NCBI RefSeq assembly: GCF_024494655.1
Contig: NZ_JANHDL010000003.1
Coordinates: 248,001-312,000 of the forward strand
DNA length: 64,000 nucleotides
Direction of reading: 5' to 3'
Source of the DNA: Halorubrum laminariae
GTDB taxonomy: Archaea; Halobacteriota; Halobacteria; Halobacteriales; Haloferacaceae
Positions 16,278 through 24,077 of this stretch are shown one piece after another; the stretch's first letter is position 1; each line of letters begins with the position of its first letter. The position numbers and the translations under genes are program-made. A model generated the notes under the pieces. That model was not told where the DNA came from, did no database searches, and saw nothing but the letters and a program-made list of their open reading frames with translations.

Positions 16278-17410
16278 CTGAACTCGTCGATCTGACGGAG
16301 CGGCTGGTCGCGATCCCCTCCCACGAGGACGCGACCGCCGCCGGCGACGCGATCGAGACGTGGCTCCGAGCGGAGACGGACGCACGCGTCGATCGCGACG
16401 CCGTCGGCAACGTGCTCGCGTACAGGGAAACGACCGACGAGCCGGCCGGCGACACGCTCGCGCTGGTCGGTCACCACGACGTGGTCCCGCCCGCCGACCG
16501 ACAGACGACGGGCGAGGGGGTCGACGGCGAGTACGTCGTCGAGCGCCGCGACGGTCGGCTCCGCGGTCGCGGCACGGCGGACATGAAGGGCGCGCTCGCG
16601 GCCTGTCTGCTCGCGTTCCGAGACGCGACGCCGCCGGCAGGACGGACGCTCGCGTTCGCCTCGTTCGTCGGCGAGGAGGACGGCGGTGTCGGCGCGCGAC
16701 ACGCGATAGGTGAGGGCTTCGCCCCGGACCGTGCGATCGTCGCCGAGGGATCGACGGGCTACTCCGCGCCGGGTGTCACCGATGTCGCCGTCGCGCACAA
16801 GGGTCGACGCGGGTCGACGCTCGTCGCCAGCGGGACCGCGGCGCACGCCTCGGAGCCCGAGGCGGGCGCGAACGCGATCTATCGGGCGAGCGACGCGATC
16901 GACATCGTCCGCGGGCTGGACGCGCCGGCGGCGACCGTCCGCGGCGAGTCGGTCACGGGCTCGCTCGCGGTGACATTGGTGTCGGGCGGCGAGACGTGGA
17001 ACGTGATCCCGGAGCGCTGCGAGGTGACTGTCGACGAGCGGACAGTGCCGGGCGACCGGGCCGACCTCGGCCGCGTCGAAGGGACTGTAACGGGCGTGGA
17101 GTGGACGGTCGACCAAGACCTCCCGCCGATGGCCTGCGAGGACGCAGACTTCGCCGACGCCGCGCTCGCGGTCGCCCGCGAGGTGCACGCCGGCCGCGGA
17201 CTCGACGATGCGTCCACGGCCGACTCGCCGGAACACGTCGTGAAGCCGCACGCGACCGACGCCGGGTGGCTCGCTTCGGCCGGCACCGCGTGTCTCATCT
17301 GCGGGGCCGCAGAGCCCGGGCAGGCGCACACGGATACGGAGAGCGTCGGAATCGACGTGCTGGAGCGGTGCCAGCGGATCTATCGGGGGATCTGCGAGCG
17401 GGCGGTGTGA
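16274..17410 (+). CDS. M20 family metallopeptidase / deacylase
   Basis: A 378-residue protein with the M20 dizinc site: 'LALVGHHDVVP' (His-x-Asp), 'RLRGRGTADMKGALAACLLA' (second Asp), 'ASFVGEEDGGVGARH' (Glu-Glu), 'IVAEGS' and a C-terminal His in 'GQAHTDTESVGID'. Its closest look is to succinyl-diaminopimelate desuccinylase or acetylornithine deacetylase homologues, but haloarchaeal members probably act on other N-acyl amino acids or peptides. It overlaps the NfeD gene by 4 bp. Confidence 0.9.
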   Translation: MTELVDLTERLVAIPSHEDATAAGDAIETWLRAETDARVDRDAVGNVLAYRETTDEPAGDTLALVGHHDVVPPADRQTTGEGVDGEYVVERRDGRLRGRGTADMKGALAACLLAFRDATPPAGRTLAFASFVGEEDGGVGARHAIGEGFAPDRAIVAEGSTGYSAPGVTDVAVAHKGRRGSTLVASGTAAHASEPEAGANAIYRASDAIDIVRGLDAPAATVRGESVTGSLAVTLVSGGETWNVIPERCEVTVDERTVPGDRADLGRVEGTVTGVEWTVDQDLPPMACEDADFADAALAVAREVHAGRGLDDASTADSPEHVVKPHATDAGWLASAGTACLICGAAEPGQAHTDTESVGIDVLERCQRIYRGICERAV

Positions 17411-17505
17411 GGCGGCGAAAGCGTCGCTGACGCCCGAAAACGCGCCGTCCCGAGCGGCGCGGTATGGAAGGGGTTTTATGCGCTCCACGGAAACGTGGGG
17501 CTACT

Positions 17506-17658
17506 ATGGGAGACAAATCGAAGGCGCAAAAGAAGCGTCTGGCGAAGGCGGAACGCCAGAACACCCGCGTCCCCGCGTGGGTCATGATGAAGACCGATAT
17601 GAACGTCACACGAAACCCCAAGCGGCGCAACTGGCGTCGGAACGACCTGGACGAGTAA
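17506..17658 (+). CDS. rpl39e: 50S ribosomal protein L39e
   Basis: A 50-residue, Lys/Arg-rich protein starting [19 protein letters not shown] and ending '[23 protein letters not shown]', the L39e signature. It lines the polypeptide exit tunnel. It is the first gene of a translation and targeting operon; L31e starts with no gap after its stop (TAAATG). Confidence 0.97.
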
Positions 17659-17937
17659 ATGTCGACGAGTGATTTCGAGGAGCGCGTCGTCACTGTCCCG
17701 CTCCGCGATGCCAACGACAAGCCCGTACAGGAGCGCGCCGACTTCGCCATGAAGATCGTTCGCGAGCACCTCGCACAGCACTTCTCCGTCGAGGAGGCGG
17801 ACGTCGTGCTCGACACATCCGTCAACGAGGCGGTTTGGGCGAACGGCCGAGAGAACCCGCCGAGCAAGGTCCGCGTCCGCGCGGCCCGCTTCGTCGAAGA
17901 CGGCGAGCCCGTCGTCGAAGCCGAGTACGCCGAGTAG
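17659..17937 (+). CDS. rpl31e: 50S ribosomal protein L31e
   Basis: A 92-residue protein with '[33 protein letters not shown]', '[30 protein letters not shown]', matching archaeal L31e. It is located near the tunnel exit, where it helps dock targeting factors. It starts immediately after the L39e stop, and aIF6 starts 1 bp after its own stop. Confidence 0.97.
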   Translation: MSTSDFEERVVTVPLRDANDKPVQERADFAMKIVREHLAQHFSVEEADVVLDTSVNEAVWANGRENPPSKVRVRAARFVEDGEPVVEAEYAE

Positions 17938-17938
17938 C

Positions 17939-18604
17939 GTGTTACGGGCGACTTTCACCGGCTCGTCGTACGTTGGGGTGTTCGCCCGCGTCGTCGATGA
18001 CCTCCTGTTGGTCAGACCCGACACCGACGAGGAACTCGCCGACGCGCTCGGCGAGGAACTCGGTGCGACCCCCCTCCAAACGACCGTCGGCGGATCCAAC
18101 ACTGTCGGAGCGCTCGCCGTCGGCAACGAGAGCGGGATCCTCGTCTCACCGCGTGCGACCGATCGCGAGCGGTCGCGGATCGCCGAGGCCGCGGACCGCG
18201 AGGTCAGCGAACTCCCCGGCGAGATCAACGCCGCCGGTAACGTCGTCCTCGCGAACGACTACGGCGCGTACGTCCACCCGGACCTCGCGCGCGAGTCGGT
18301 TACGGCGATCAGAGACACCCTCGACGTTCCCGTCGTCCGCGGTGACCTCGGTGACGTTCGAACCGTCGGCACCGCAGCGGTCGCGAACAACACCGGAGTG
18401 CTTTGTCACCCGAAATCGACCGAGTCGGAACTGCAGGCGGTCGAGGACGCGCTCGATGTCCGCGCCGATCTCGGCACGATCAACTACGGCGCGCCGCTCG
18501 TCGGGTCCGGACTCGTCGCCAACGACCGCGGCTACGTCGTCGGCGAGGAGACGACTGGGCCGGAACTCGGGCGCATCGAAGAGACACTCGGGTTCATCGA
18601 CTGA
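17939..18604 (+). CDS. eif6: Translation initiation factor aIF6
   Basis: A 221-residue protein with a GTG start ([18 protein letters not shown]), built of the five pseudo-repeats of the pentein-type IF6 fold, each with an '(V/T)[17 protein letters not shown]', '[16 protein letters not shown]' or '[15 protein letters not shown]' turn. aIF6 binds the 50S subunit and prevents premature subunit joining. It is in the L39e-L31e-aIF6-L18Ae-pfdA-ftsY order common in archaea. Confidence 0.97.
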   Translation: MLRATFTGSSYVGVFARVVDDLLLVRPDTDEELADALGEELGATPLQTTVGGSNTVGALAVGNESGILVSPRATDRERSRIAEAADREVSELPGEINAAGNVVLANDYGAYVHPDLARESVTAIRDTLDVPVVRGDLGDVRTVGTAAVANNTGVLCHPKSTESELQAVEDALDVRADLGTINYGAPLVGSGLVANDRGYVVGEETTGPELGRIEETLGFID

Positions 18605-18708
18605 CTGCCCCGGTCGTCTCCCGGGCGGCTCGCTTTCTCCCCGAATTCTTTCTCACAGGACCTGAGGACCGCAGATACGACCGTCTTACTGGTTCGTTCG
18701 CGGTTCTC

Positions 18709-18716
18709 TTTTTTAG
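18709..18716 (+). promoter_or_regulatory. T-rich TATA-like element before L18Ae
   Basis: The run ctttttta lies about 40 bp before the L18Ae ATG in the 147-bp gap after aIF6. It could be an internal promoter for L18Ae-pfdA-ftsY, or a T-rich terminator for the upstream genes; sequence alone does not decide. Confidence 0.35.
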
Positions 18717-18751
18717 GAAGATACTTCCCTGTCCCTGCCGGAACGAGGAAC

Positions 18752-18928
18752 ATGAGTACCTACACGGTGAGTGGACAGTTCCAGAGTCGAGACGGCGACC
18801 AGCCCTTCACGAAGGAGGTCGAAGCGGAAAACGAGTCGCTCGCCCGCGAGCGGATCTACACGACGGTCGGAAGCCAGCACAACCGCAAGCGCACGCAGAT
18901 CGAGATCGAGGAGGTGTCCGCGGCATGA
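18752..18928 (+). CDS. rpl18a: 50S ribosomal protein L18Ae (LX/L20a)
   Basis: A 58-residue protein, MSTYTVSGQFQSRDGDQPFT then 'KEVEAENESLARERIYTTVGSQHNRKRTQIEIEEVSAA', the short archaeal LX/L18Ae form. Its stop overlaps the start of prefoldin alpha (ATGA), a classic coupling in archaea. Confidence 0.96.
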   Translation: MSTYTVSGQFQSRDGDQPFTKEVEAENESLARERIYTTVGSQHNRKRTQIEIEEVSAA

Positions 18929-19392
18929 TGGGTGGCGGTCAGCAGCAACTCCAGCAGCTCTCGCAGGAACTGCAGGCGCTCGACGAGGAGATCGAGGCGC
19001 TCGAAGCCGAGATCGACGGCTACCGCGAGGAGAAAAGCGACATCGACGACGCGGTCGAAGCGATCGAGACGCTCGACACGGGCGCGACGGTGCAGGTGCC
19101 GCTCGGCGGCGGCGCGTACGTCCGCGCCGAGGTGCAGGACATCGACGAGATAATCGTCTCGCTCGGCGGTAACTACTCCGCAGAACAGAACCAAGGCGAC
19201 GCCATCGACGTGCTCCGCCGCAAGCAGGAGTCGCTCGACGACCGGATCGAGGAGACGCAAGCGGACATCGACGAGCTCGAGTCCGAGAGCGATGAACTCG
19301 AACAGCAGGCCCAGCAGATGCAACAGCAGATGCAACAACAGCAGCAACAGCAGATGGATCAGCTGCAGCAGGCGGCAGACGACGAGGAGTAG
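18925..19392 (+). CDS. pfdA: Prefoldin subunit alpha
   Basis: A 155-residue protein. An N-terminal coiled coil (about 8-55), a beta-hairpin core 'VQVPLGGGAYVRAEVQDIDEIIVSLGGNYSAE', and a C-terminal coiled coil ending in a Gln/Met-rich tract (about 130-150). It forms the hexameric prefoldin with the beta subunit encoded at 26069, holding unfolded proteins for the thermosome. The Gln-rich tail is an unusual low-complexity addition. Confidence 0.95.
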   Translation: MMGGGQQQLQQLSQELQALDEEIEALEAEIDGYREEKSDIDDAVEAIETLDTGATVQVPLGGGAYVRAEVQDIDEIIVSLGGNYSAEQNQGDAIDVLRRKQESLDDRIEETQADIDELESESDELEQQAQQMQQQMQQQQQQQMDQLQQAADDEE

Positions 19393-19401
19393 CGACAAAC
19401 C

Positions 19402-20499
19402 GTGTTCGACGGACTGAAAGACAAGCTCTCCGGGTTCCGGAAAGATGTCGAGGAGAGCACCAAGGTCGAAGAGCCGGACGAGCAGACGGGGTCAGCCGAG
19501 GGCGACGACCCGTCTGAGAGCGATCAGGCCGGCGACGGCTCTGTGGTCCAGACCGAGGCGGCACCGAGCGCCGACGCGGCCGTCGAGGGATCGGACGAGA
19601 GCGACGACGATCCGAGCACGTTCCAGCGCGCCAAGGCGTTCGCGACCGGGCGGATCATCATCGAGGAGGAGGACCTAGAGGAACCGCTGTGGGACCTCGA
19701 GATGGCGCTTTTAGAGAGCGACGTGGAGATGAGCGTCGCGGAGCGCATCCTCGATACGGTCCGCGAGAAGATGCTCGGCGAGTCGCGAAAGCAGGTGGAG
19801 ACGACGGGCGAGCTCGTCGAGTCGGCGCTGCACGACGCCCTGCTCGACGTGATCGCCGTCGGACAGTTCGACTTCGAAGAGCGGATCGCCGAGGCAGACA
19901 AGCCGGTGACCATCGTCTTCACCGGCGTCAACGGCGTCGGGAAGACGACGAGCATCGCGAAGCTCTCCGAGTGGCTCGCTGACCGCGGCTACTCGTCGGT
20001 GCTGGCGAACGGCGACACGTACCGAGCGGGCGCGAACGAGCAGATCAGAGAGCACGCCGACCGGCTGGATCGTGAGCTGATTACGCACGACCAAGGCGGA
20101 GATCCCGCGGCGGTCATCTACGACGGCGTGGAGTACGCCGAGGCCAACGACATCGATGTCGTGCTCGGTGACACGGCCGGCCGGCTCCACACGAGCGACG
20201 ACCTGATGGCCCAACTGGAGAAGATCGATCGCGTCGTCGACCCCGACATGACGCTGTTCGTCGACGAGGCGGTCGCCGGGCAGGACGCGGTCACCCGCGC
20301 GAAGGAGTTCAACGACGCCGCCGAGATTGACGGCACAATCTTAACGAAGGCCGATGCGGACTCCTCCGGCGGTGCCGCGATCTCCGTGGCGTACGTCACC
20401 GGAAAGCCGATCCTCTTTCTCGGCACCGGACAGGGGTACGACGACATCACGCTGTTCGACCCCGAAGAACTCGTCGAGAGCCTGCTCGGCGAGGAGTAG
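19402..20499 (+). CDS. ftsY: Signal recognition particle receptor FtsY
   Basis: A 365-residue protein with a GTG start. About 75 acidic residues (A domain) precede the N domain, then the GTPase: 'TIVFTGVNGVGKTTSIAKLSEWL' (P-loop), 'ANGDTYRAGANEQIREHADRL', 'VVLGDTAGRLHTSDDLMAQLEKI', 'LTKADADSSGGAAISVAYVTGKPILFLGTGQGYDDI'. It docks SRP-ribosome complexes to the membrane. It is the last gene of the L39e operon, converging on the acyl-CoA synthetase gene with no intergenic base. Confidence 0.97.
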   Translation: MFDGLKDKLSGFRKDVEESTKVEEPDEQTGSAEGDDPSESDQAGDGSVVQTEAAPSADAAVEGSDESDDDPSTFQRAKAFATGRIIIEEEDLEEPLWDLEMALLESDVEMSVAERILDTVREKMLGESRKQVETTGELVESALHDALLDVIAVGQFDFEERIAEADKPVTIVFTGVNGVGKTTSIAKLSEWLADRGYSSVLANGDTYRAGANEQIREHADRLDRELITHDQGGDPAAVIYDGVEYAEANDIDVVLGDTAGRLHTSDDLMAQLEKIDRVVDPDMTLFVDEAVAGQDAVTRAKEFNDAAEIDGTILTKADADSSGGAAISVAYVTGKPILFLGTGQGYDDITLFDPEELVESLLGEE

Positions 20500-22116
20500 C
20501 TACCCCTCACCGACCATTCGGTCTCGGTCGTCCCACTCTCGTTCCCGCAGCTCGTACTTCTGGATCTTCCCCGTGGCCGTCGTCGGTAGCTCCGCGACAA
20601 ACTCGACCTCGCCGGGCGTCTTGTAGGTCGCGACGCGCTCGCGGACGAATTCGCGGAGTTCCTCGGGCGTCGCGTCGGCGTCGTCCGGGTCGCCGCCCTC
20701 GGGGACGACGAACGCCTTCGGCGTCTCACCCCACTGGTCGTCCGGAACGGGGATGACCGCCACGTCTGCGACGACCTCGTGTTCGAAGAGGGTGTCCTCC
20801 AACTCGATGGAGGAGATGTTCTCGCCGCCCGAGATGATGATGTCCTTCTTGCGATCCTGAATGGAGATGAATCCGTCCTCGTCTATAACAGCGAGGTCGC
20901 CCATGTGGTAGTATCCCTCCAGCCGCTCGGAGAAGGCCTCCTCGGTGGCCTCGGGCTTCTCCCAGTAGCGGTCCATCACCTGATTGCCGCGGACGACGAC
21001 CTCGCCGATGGTCTCGCCGTCGGGGGGCACGTCCTCGCCGTTCTCGTCGACGACTCGCACGTCGGTGCCGAGGTAGCCGATCCCCTGCGTCTTCTTCACG
21101 GCGAACCGGTCGTCGGACCCGGATTCGAAGTGCCGCTTGGCGTCGGACGTCGTCACGAGCGGCCCCGTCTCGGTCGCGCCGTACACGTGTTTGAGTTCCC
21201 AGCCGAACTCCGATTCGACGGTGCGGATCGTCGCCTCCGGCGGTGCGGCCCCGGCGGTCGCGACCCGCACCGGGTTCTCGCCGGTTGTCGCCCCGCCGTG
21301 GTCGGCATGGTGGTCGCCGAACATGTTGAGGACGGTCGGTGCCGCACAGAAGTACGAGACGCCTTCCGTCCGGATCCGCTCGAACGCCTCGGCGACGTCG
21401 ACGCCGCGGGTGCAGACGTGCCGCGCACCCATCCCCGTGATCGCGTAGATGTGTCCCCAGCCGTTGACGTGGAACATGGGGAGCGTCCAGAGGTACACGT
21501 CGTCGTCCGTGATCTCTTGATGGATCGTGATGAGGTACGCGTGCAGCGTCTCGGCGCGGTGGGTGCGACAGACGCCCTTCGGGTCGCCCGTCGTCCCCGA
21601 GGTGTAGTTGATCGTGATCACGTCGTCTTCGTCCATCTCCGGCCGCTCGTAGGCCGCGGGGTCCGCCTCCGCGAGCGCGGCGTCGAACGACTCCCAGTCG
21701 CCCTCGACCGCGTCGGCGTCGTTTGTGAGGAACACCTCCGTGGGGACCTCACCGCGGACGGCCTCGACGTTCGCCGCGTACTCGGCGTCGGCGTAGATGG
21801 CGTCGACGCCCGCGTCGGAGAGCATGTACGCGAGGTCGTCGGGCGTGAGTCGGTAGTTGAGCGGCGTGTGGACCGCACCGACCTGCATCGCCCCGTATGC
21901 GGCTTCGAGGTGGTAGTGCGTGTTCGGGTCCAACACTGCGACGCGGTCGCCCTTCCGTATCCCTCGGGCCTGTAGCGCGGCCGAGAACCGGTCTGCACGG
22001 TCACCGAGTTCGGCGTACGTGTATCGCGTGCCGTCGACCGCGAGAACAGCCTCCTCGTCCGCGTAGTGTCGCCTCGCTCGGTCGAGAAAGTCCGTCGTGA
22101 GTAACGGTTTTCGCAT
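20500..22116 (-). CDS. Fatty-acyl-CoA synthetase (AMP-forming)
   Basis: A 538-residue ANL-superfamily enzyme activating a fatty or other carboxylic acid to its CoA thioester. Motifs: P-loop 'INYTSGTTGDPKGVCRTH' (A3), 'HVYGATETGPLVTT' (A5), 'YYHMGDLAVIDEDGFISIQDRKKDIIISGGENISSIELE' (A7-A8) and the adenylating Lys in 'TATGKIQKYELRE'. Substrate chain length cannot be read from sequence. The promoter overlaps an inverted repeat. The gene converges directly on ftsY. Confidence 0.92.
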   Translation of the reverse strand: MRKPLLTTDFLDRARRHYADEEAVLAVDGTRYTYAELGDRADRFSAALQARGIRKGDRVAVLDPNTHYHLEAAYGAMQVGAVHTPLNYRLTPDDLAYMLSDAGVDAIYADAEYAANVEAVRGEVPTEVFLTNDADAVEGDWESFDAALAEADPAAYERPEMDEDDVITINYTSGTTGDPKGVCRTHRAETLHAYLITIHQEITDDDVYLWTLPMFHVNGWGHIYAITGMGARHVCTRGVDVAEAFERIRTEGVSYFCAAPTVLNMFGDHHADHGGATTGENPVRVATAGAAPPEATIRTVESEFGWELKHVYGATETGPLVTTSDAKRHFESGSDDRFAVKKTQGIGYLGTDVRVVDENGEDVPPDGETIGEVVVRGNQVMDRYWEKPEATEEAFSERLEGYYHMGDLAVIDEDGFISIQDRKKDIIISGGENISSIELEDTLFEHEVVADVAVIPVPDDQWGETPKAFVVPEGGDPDDADATPEELREFVRERVATYKTPGEVEFVAELPTTATGKIQKYELREREWDDRDRMVGEG

Positions 22117-22124
22117 CGATCTAT

Positions 22125-22148
22125 CACTATTTATGATTCATGATAGTG
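22125..22148. promoter_or_regulatory. Candidate operator at the acyl-CoA synthetase promoter
   Basis: CACTAT (22125-22130) and ATAGTG (22143-22148) form a perfect 6-bp inverted repeat around an AT-rich core that would serve as the TATA element for the gene starting at 22116. A repressor bound here would block TBP/TFB access. Confidence 0.4.
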
Positions 22149-22259
22149 TTTGCGGCCGCTGCAAGCTGGCGCGGGGAGCCGTGGAGTCGGGCGTTTGAGC
22201 GGTTTGGGCGGCTTCGTGTCGCCGTGGGGTTTTAGCGGGTCGGCGATGACGGTGGCAGT

Positions 22260-22481
22260 ATGAGTGATGAATCCGGTCGGATGCCGGTCACCGGTGGGTA
22301 CTTAGAGCCGATCGCGGGACTGGTGGGACTGCTGTTCGCTCTGATGGCTGGACTGACGGCACCGCGGCTGTTCTCGGGCGACCCGGCTGAGGCCGCCCTC
22401 CCGGTGGCGTTCGCCGTGGGGAGCATCGCGACGATCTGGTTCCGTCGCCGGTACGCGGCCGCCGCGGGCGACGACGAGTGA
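22260..22481 (+). CDS. Small membrane protein, function unknown
   Basis: A 73-residue protein with two predicted membrane helices (about 17-38 and 46-62) and a short acidic tail: 'YLEPIAGLVGLLFALMAGLTAPRLFS' and 'AALPVAFAVGSIATIWFRRRYAAAAG'. A TATA-like ttttag lies about 30 bp upstream of the ATG, consistent with a leaderless transcript. No family is recognised and there is no operon partner. Confidence 0.6.
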   Translation: MSDESGRMPVTGGYLEPIAGLVGLLFALMAGLTAPRLFSGDPAEAALPVAFAVGSIATIWFRRRYAAAAGDDE

Positions 22482-22654
22482 GCGGGGCGGGCGGGGGCGG
22501 TGATCCGACACGGATGGCACTGATGAGCCGATGCGGGCGACGGCGAACGGATACCGCGAGACAGTCAAAAAAGTGTCAGATCGGGGATGACACGGCGGAA
22601 GTGCATATATAACTGTATCGTGGACGAATCGCACACGGGCGACGGGATCAGAAC

Positions 22655-22661
22655 CCTTAAC
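22655..22661 (+). promoter_or_regulatory. TATA-like element of the initiator tRNA
   Basis: The ccttaac segment is about 28 bp upstream of the mature tRNA 5' end. A second, stronger match (catatataac, about 22603-22612) lies much further upstream and could drive a longer precursor. Confidence 0.35.
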
Positions 22662-22685
22662 AGTTGCACGCGAGTTTGATACGAT

Positions 22686-22760
22686 AGCGGGATGGGATAG
22701 CCAGGAGATTCCGCCGGGCTCATAACCCGGAGATCGGTAGTTCAAATCTACCTCCCGCTA
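22686..22760 (+). tRNA. Initiator tRNA-Met (CAT)
   Basis: 75 nt. The acceptor stem AGCGGGA pairs fully with TCCCGCT; discriminator A; no encoded CCA. Anticodon CAT is at 22721-22723, in a loop flanked by CCGGG/CCCGG, giving the G:C pairs expected of initiators. The A1:U72 first pair marks archaeal initiator tRNA. The T-loop reads TTCAAAT in place of TTCGAAT, also seen in haloarchaeal initiator tRNA. No intron. Confidence 0.95.
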
Positions 22761-22906
22761 CTTCTGGACGAACGCCACGTCCGAAGCGACGCGTTCGTGT
22801 CCCGTCGCCGTTTTGCTCCCCTGCGGATGTCATACAACGCTTCCCCGGATTCACTATCTTCTACCCGAATCACTTGGAAGACCGAACCTGCCCTGTGATC
22901 GATGGC

Positions 22907-23282
22907 GGGAGTGAGTGTTGCACGCGGTTTGAGTGCGCGTTCATAAAGTGATCTGGTGGAGTTGCTGGAAGCTGGTTATCTATCGGTGAGAGCACGGTGA
23001 CAGCCTCCAACGCCCCAGTCGCGACGGCTCGCGACAGCGAGACGCGGAGCGCCTCTGGCAGCCGGCGGCAAAAGCCGCCGGCGACTGCCTTTCGAGTCCC
23101 GTCCCATCCCCACAGCACCGCAACCGCTCCTCACGCCTCCCCAGCCTCGCCGCTTCGCGCCGTTATACGGCGCTCGCGGCATCCCTCGCGGGCTCCTCTC
23201 GGCCTGTCGGCCGCTCGGAGGCGCGCCACCGCACAGGTATGTGATTCCACGTTGCTGGCGGCGGTCTGCAACACTCACCCCC
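22907..23282. repeat. Intergenic element bounded by 16-bp inverted repeats
   Basis: GGGAGTGAGTGTTGCA at 22907-22922 recurs inverted at 23267-23282 with 15 of 16 matches, about 340 bp apart, bracketing the structured element at 23001-23234. No coding sequence is visible between them. The whole gap 22761-23346 lacks any gene I can support. The bounding repeats could be termini of a non-autonomous mobile unit or the base of a large stem. Confidence 0.5.
23001..23234 (-). repeat. Structured haloarchaeal intergenic repeat, copy A
   Basis: On the minus strand it runs from GTGCGGTGGCGCG through several hairpins to GAGGCTGGGGAGGCGTGAGG and on to GGCGTTGGAGGCTG. Hairpins (plus coordinates): 23200-23213 (CGGCC/GGCCG), 23157-23173 (7 bp, GCGCCGT/ACGGCGC) and 23061-23082 (9 bp with AAAA loop). 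The core matches copy B at 35231-35355 in its conserved blocks, but not in the stem sequences. No protein-coding potential is evident. It lies between tRNA-Met and aIF2-beta. Confidence 0.75.
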
Positions 23283-23346
23283 GCCCGCTTTCTTCCCGCG
23301 TTCCGAACCCGGAAGCGATTTCCGTCGCGCGGTCGTTCGCTCGGAC

Positions 23347-23958
23347 ATGGACTACGAATCGAGCCTCGACCGCGCGATGGAGGAGGTGCCGGATCTGGGC
23401 GGGTCCGACGAGCGACTGTCGGTGCCTGACCCGGAGACGCAGAAGGACGGCGCGTTCACGCGTCTGACGAACCTCTCCGCCATCGCGGACGCGCTGAGCC
23501 GCGACCCCGAACACGTCCACTCGAAGATCCAGCAGGAGCTCGGTACCGCCGGACAGTACGAAGACGGCCGCGCCCGCTACAGCGGGAACTTTCGCGAACG
23601 CGACTTCCAAGCCGCGATCGACTCGTACATCGAGTCGTTCGTCACCTGTTCGGAGTGTGGACTCCCCGACACGCGACTGGAGACCGAAAATCGCACGCCT
23701 ATGCTCCGCTGTGAGGCCTGCGGAGCGTTCCGACCGGTCGCTAAACAGAATACCCAGAACACCCAGCGGCAGGAGGAGGCCATCGAGTCGGGCAAAACCT
23801 ACGAACTCGAGATCGTCGGCACCGGCCGCAAGGGCGACGGCGTCGCGGAGCGCGGCGAGTACACCGTCTTCGTCCCCGGCGCACAGGAGGGCGAGACCGT
23901 CCAAGCCTACATCAAAAACGTCTCCGGCAACCTTGCGTTCGCCCGCCGCGAGAACTGA
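23347..23958 (+). CDS. eif2b: Translation initiation factor aIF2 subunit beta with C-terminal TRAM domain
   Basis: A 203-residue protein. The eIF2-beta core ends in a zinc ribbon (Cys101, Cys104, Cys122, Cys125: 'CSECGLPDTRLETENRTPMLRCEACG'). It is followed by a TRAM-like beta-barrel, about residues 147-203 ('SGKTYELEIVGTGRKGDGVAERGEYTVFVPGAQEGETVQAYIKNV'). Plain archaeal aIF2-beta is about 140 residues, so the TRAM extension, presumably RNA-binding, is a haloarchaeal feature. The protein is part of the GTP-dependent Met-tRNAi carrier; the initiator tRNA gene lies 590 bp upstream. Confidence 0.95.
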   Translation: MDYESSLDRAMEEVPDLGGSDERLSVPDPETQKDGAFTRLTNLSAIADALSRDPEHVHSKIQQELGTAGQYEDGRARYSGNFRERDFQAAIDSYIESFVTCSECGLPDTRLETENRTPMLRCEACGAFRPVAKQNTQNTQRQEEAIESGKTYELEIVGTGRKGDGVAERGEYTVFVPGAQEGETVQAYIKNVSGNLAFARREN

Positions 23959-24077
23959 GTCGGCAGTCGTCAATCACTCGCATTTTCAGACCGCTGTCGT
24001 TCCTCCGATAGCCTCGCGTGGACACTGTGAGACTGTTTGGGAGGACCGTGTCGCCGGCGAGACTCGCTGTCAGCGAC

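Noticed and set aside
16001..17488. 495-codon minus-strand open frame over the M20 peptidase
   Set aside because: Antisense mirror of a well-supported gene with metal ligands; no independent start signal.
20779..21975. 398-codon plus-strand open frame over the acyl-CoA synthetase
   Set aside because: Antisense to an enzyme with all adenylation motifs; composition typical of a mirror frame.
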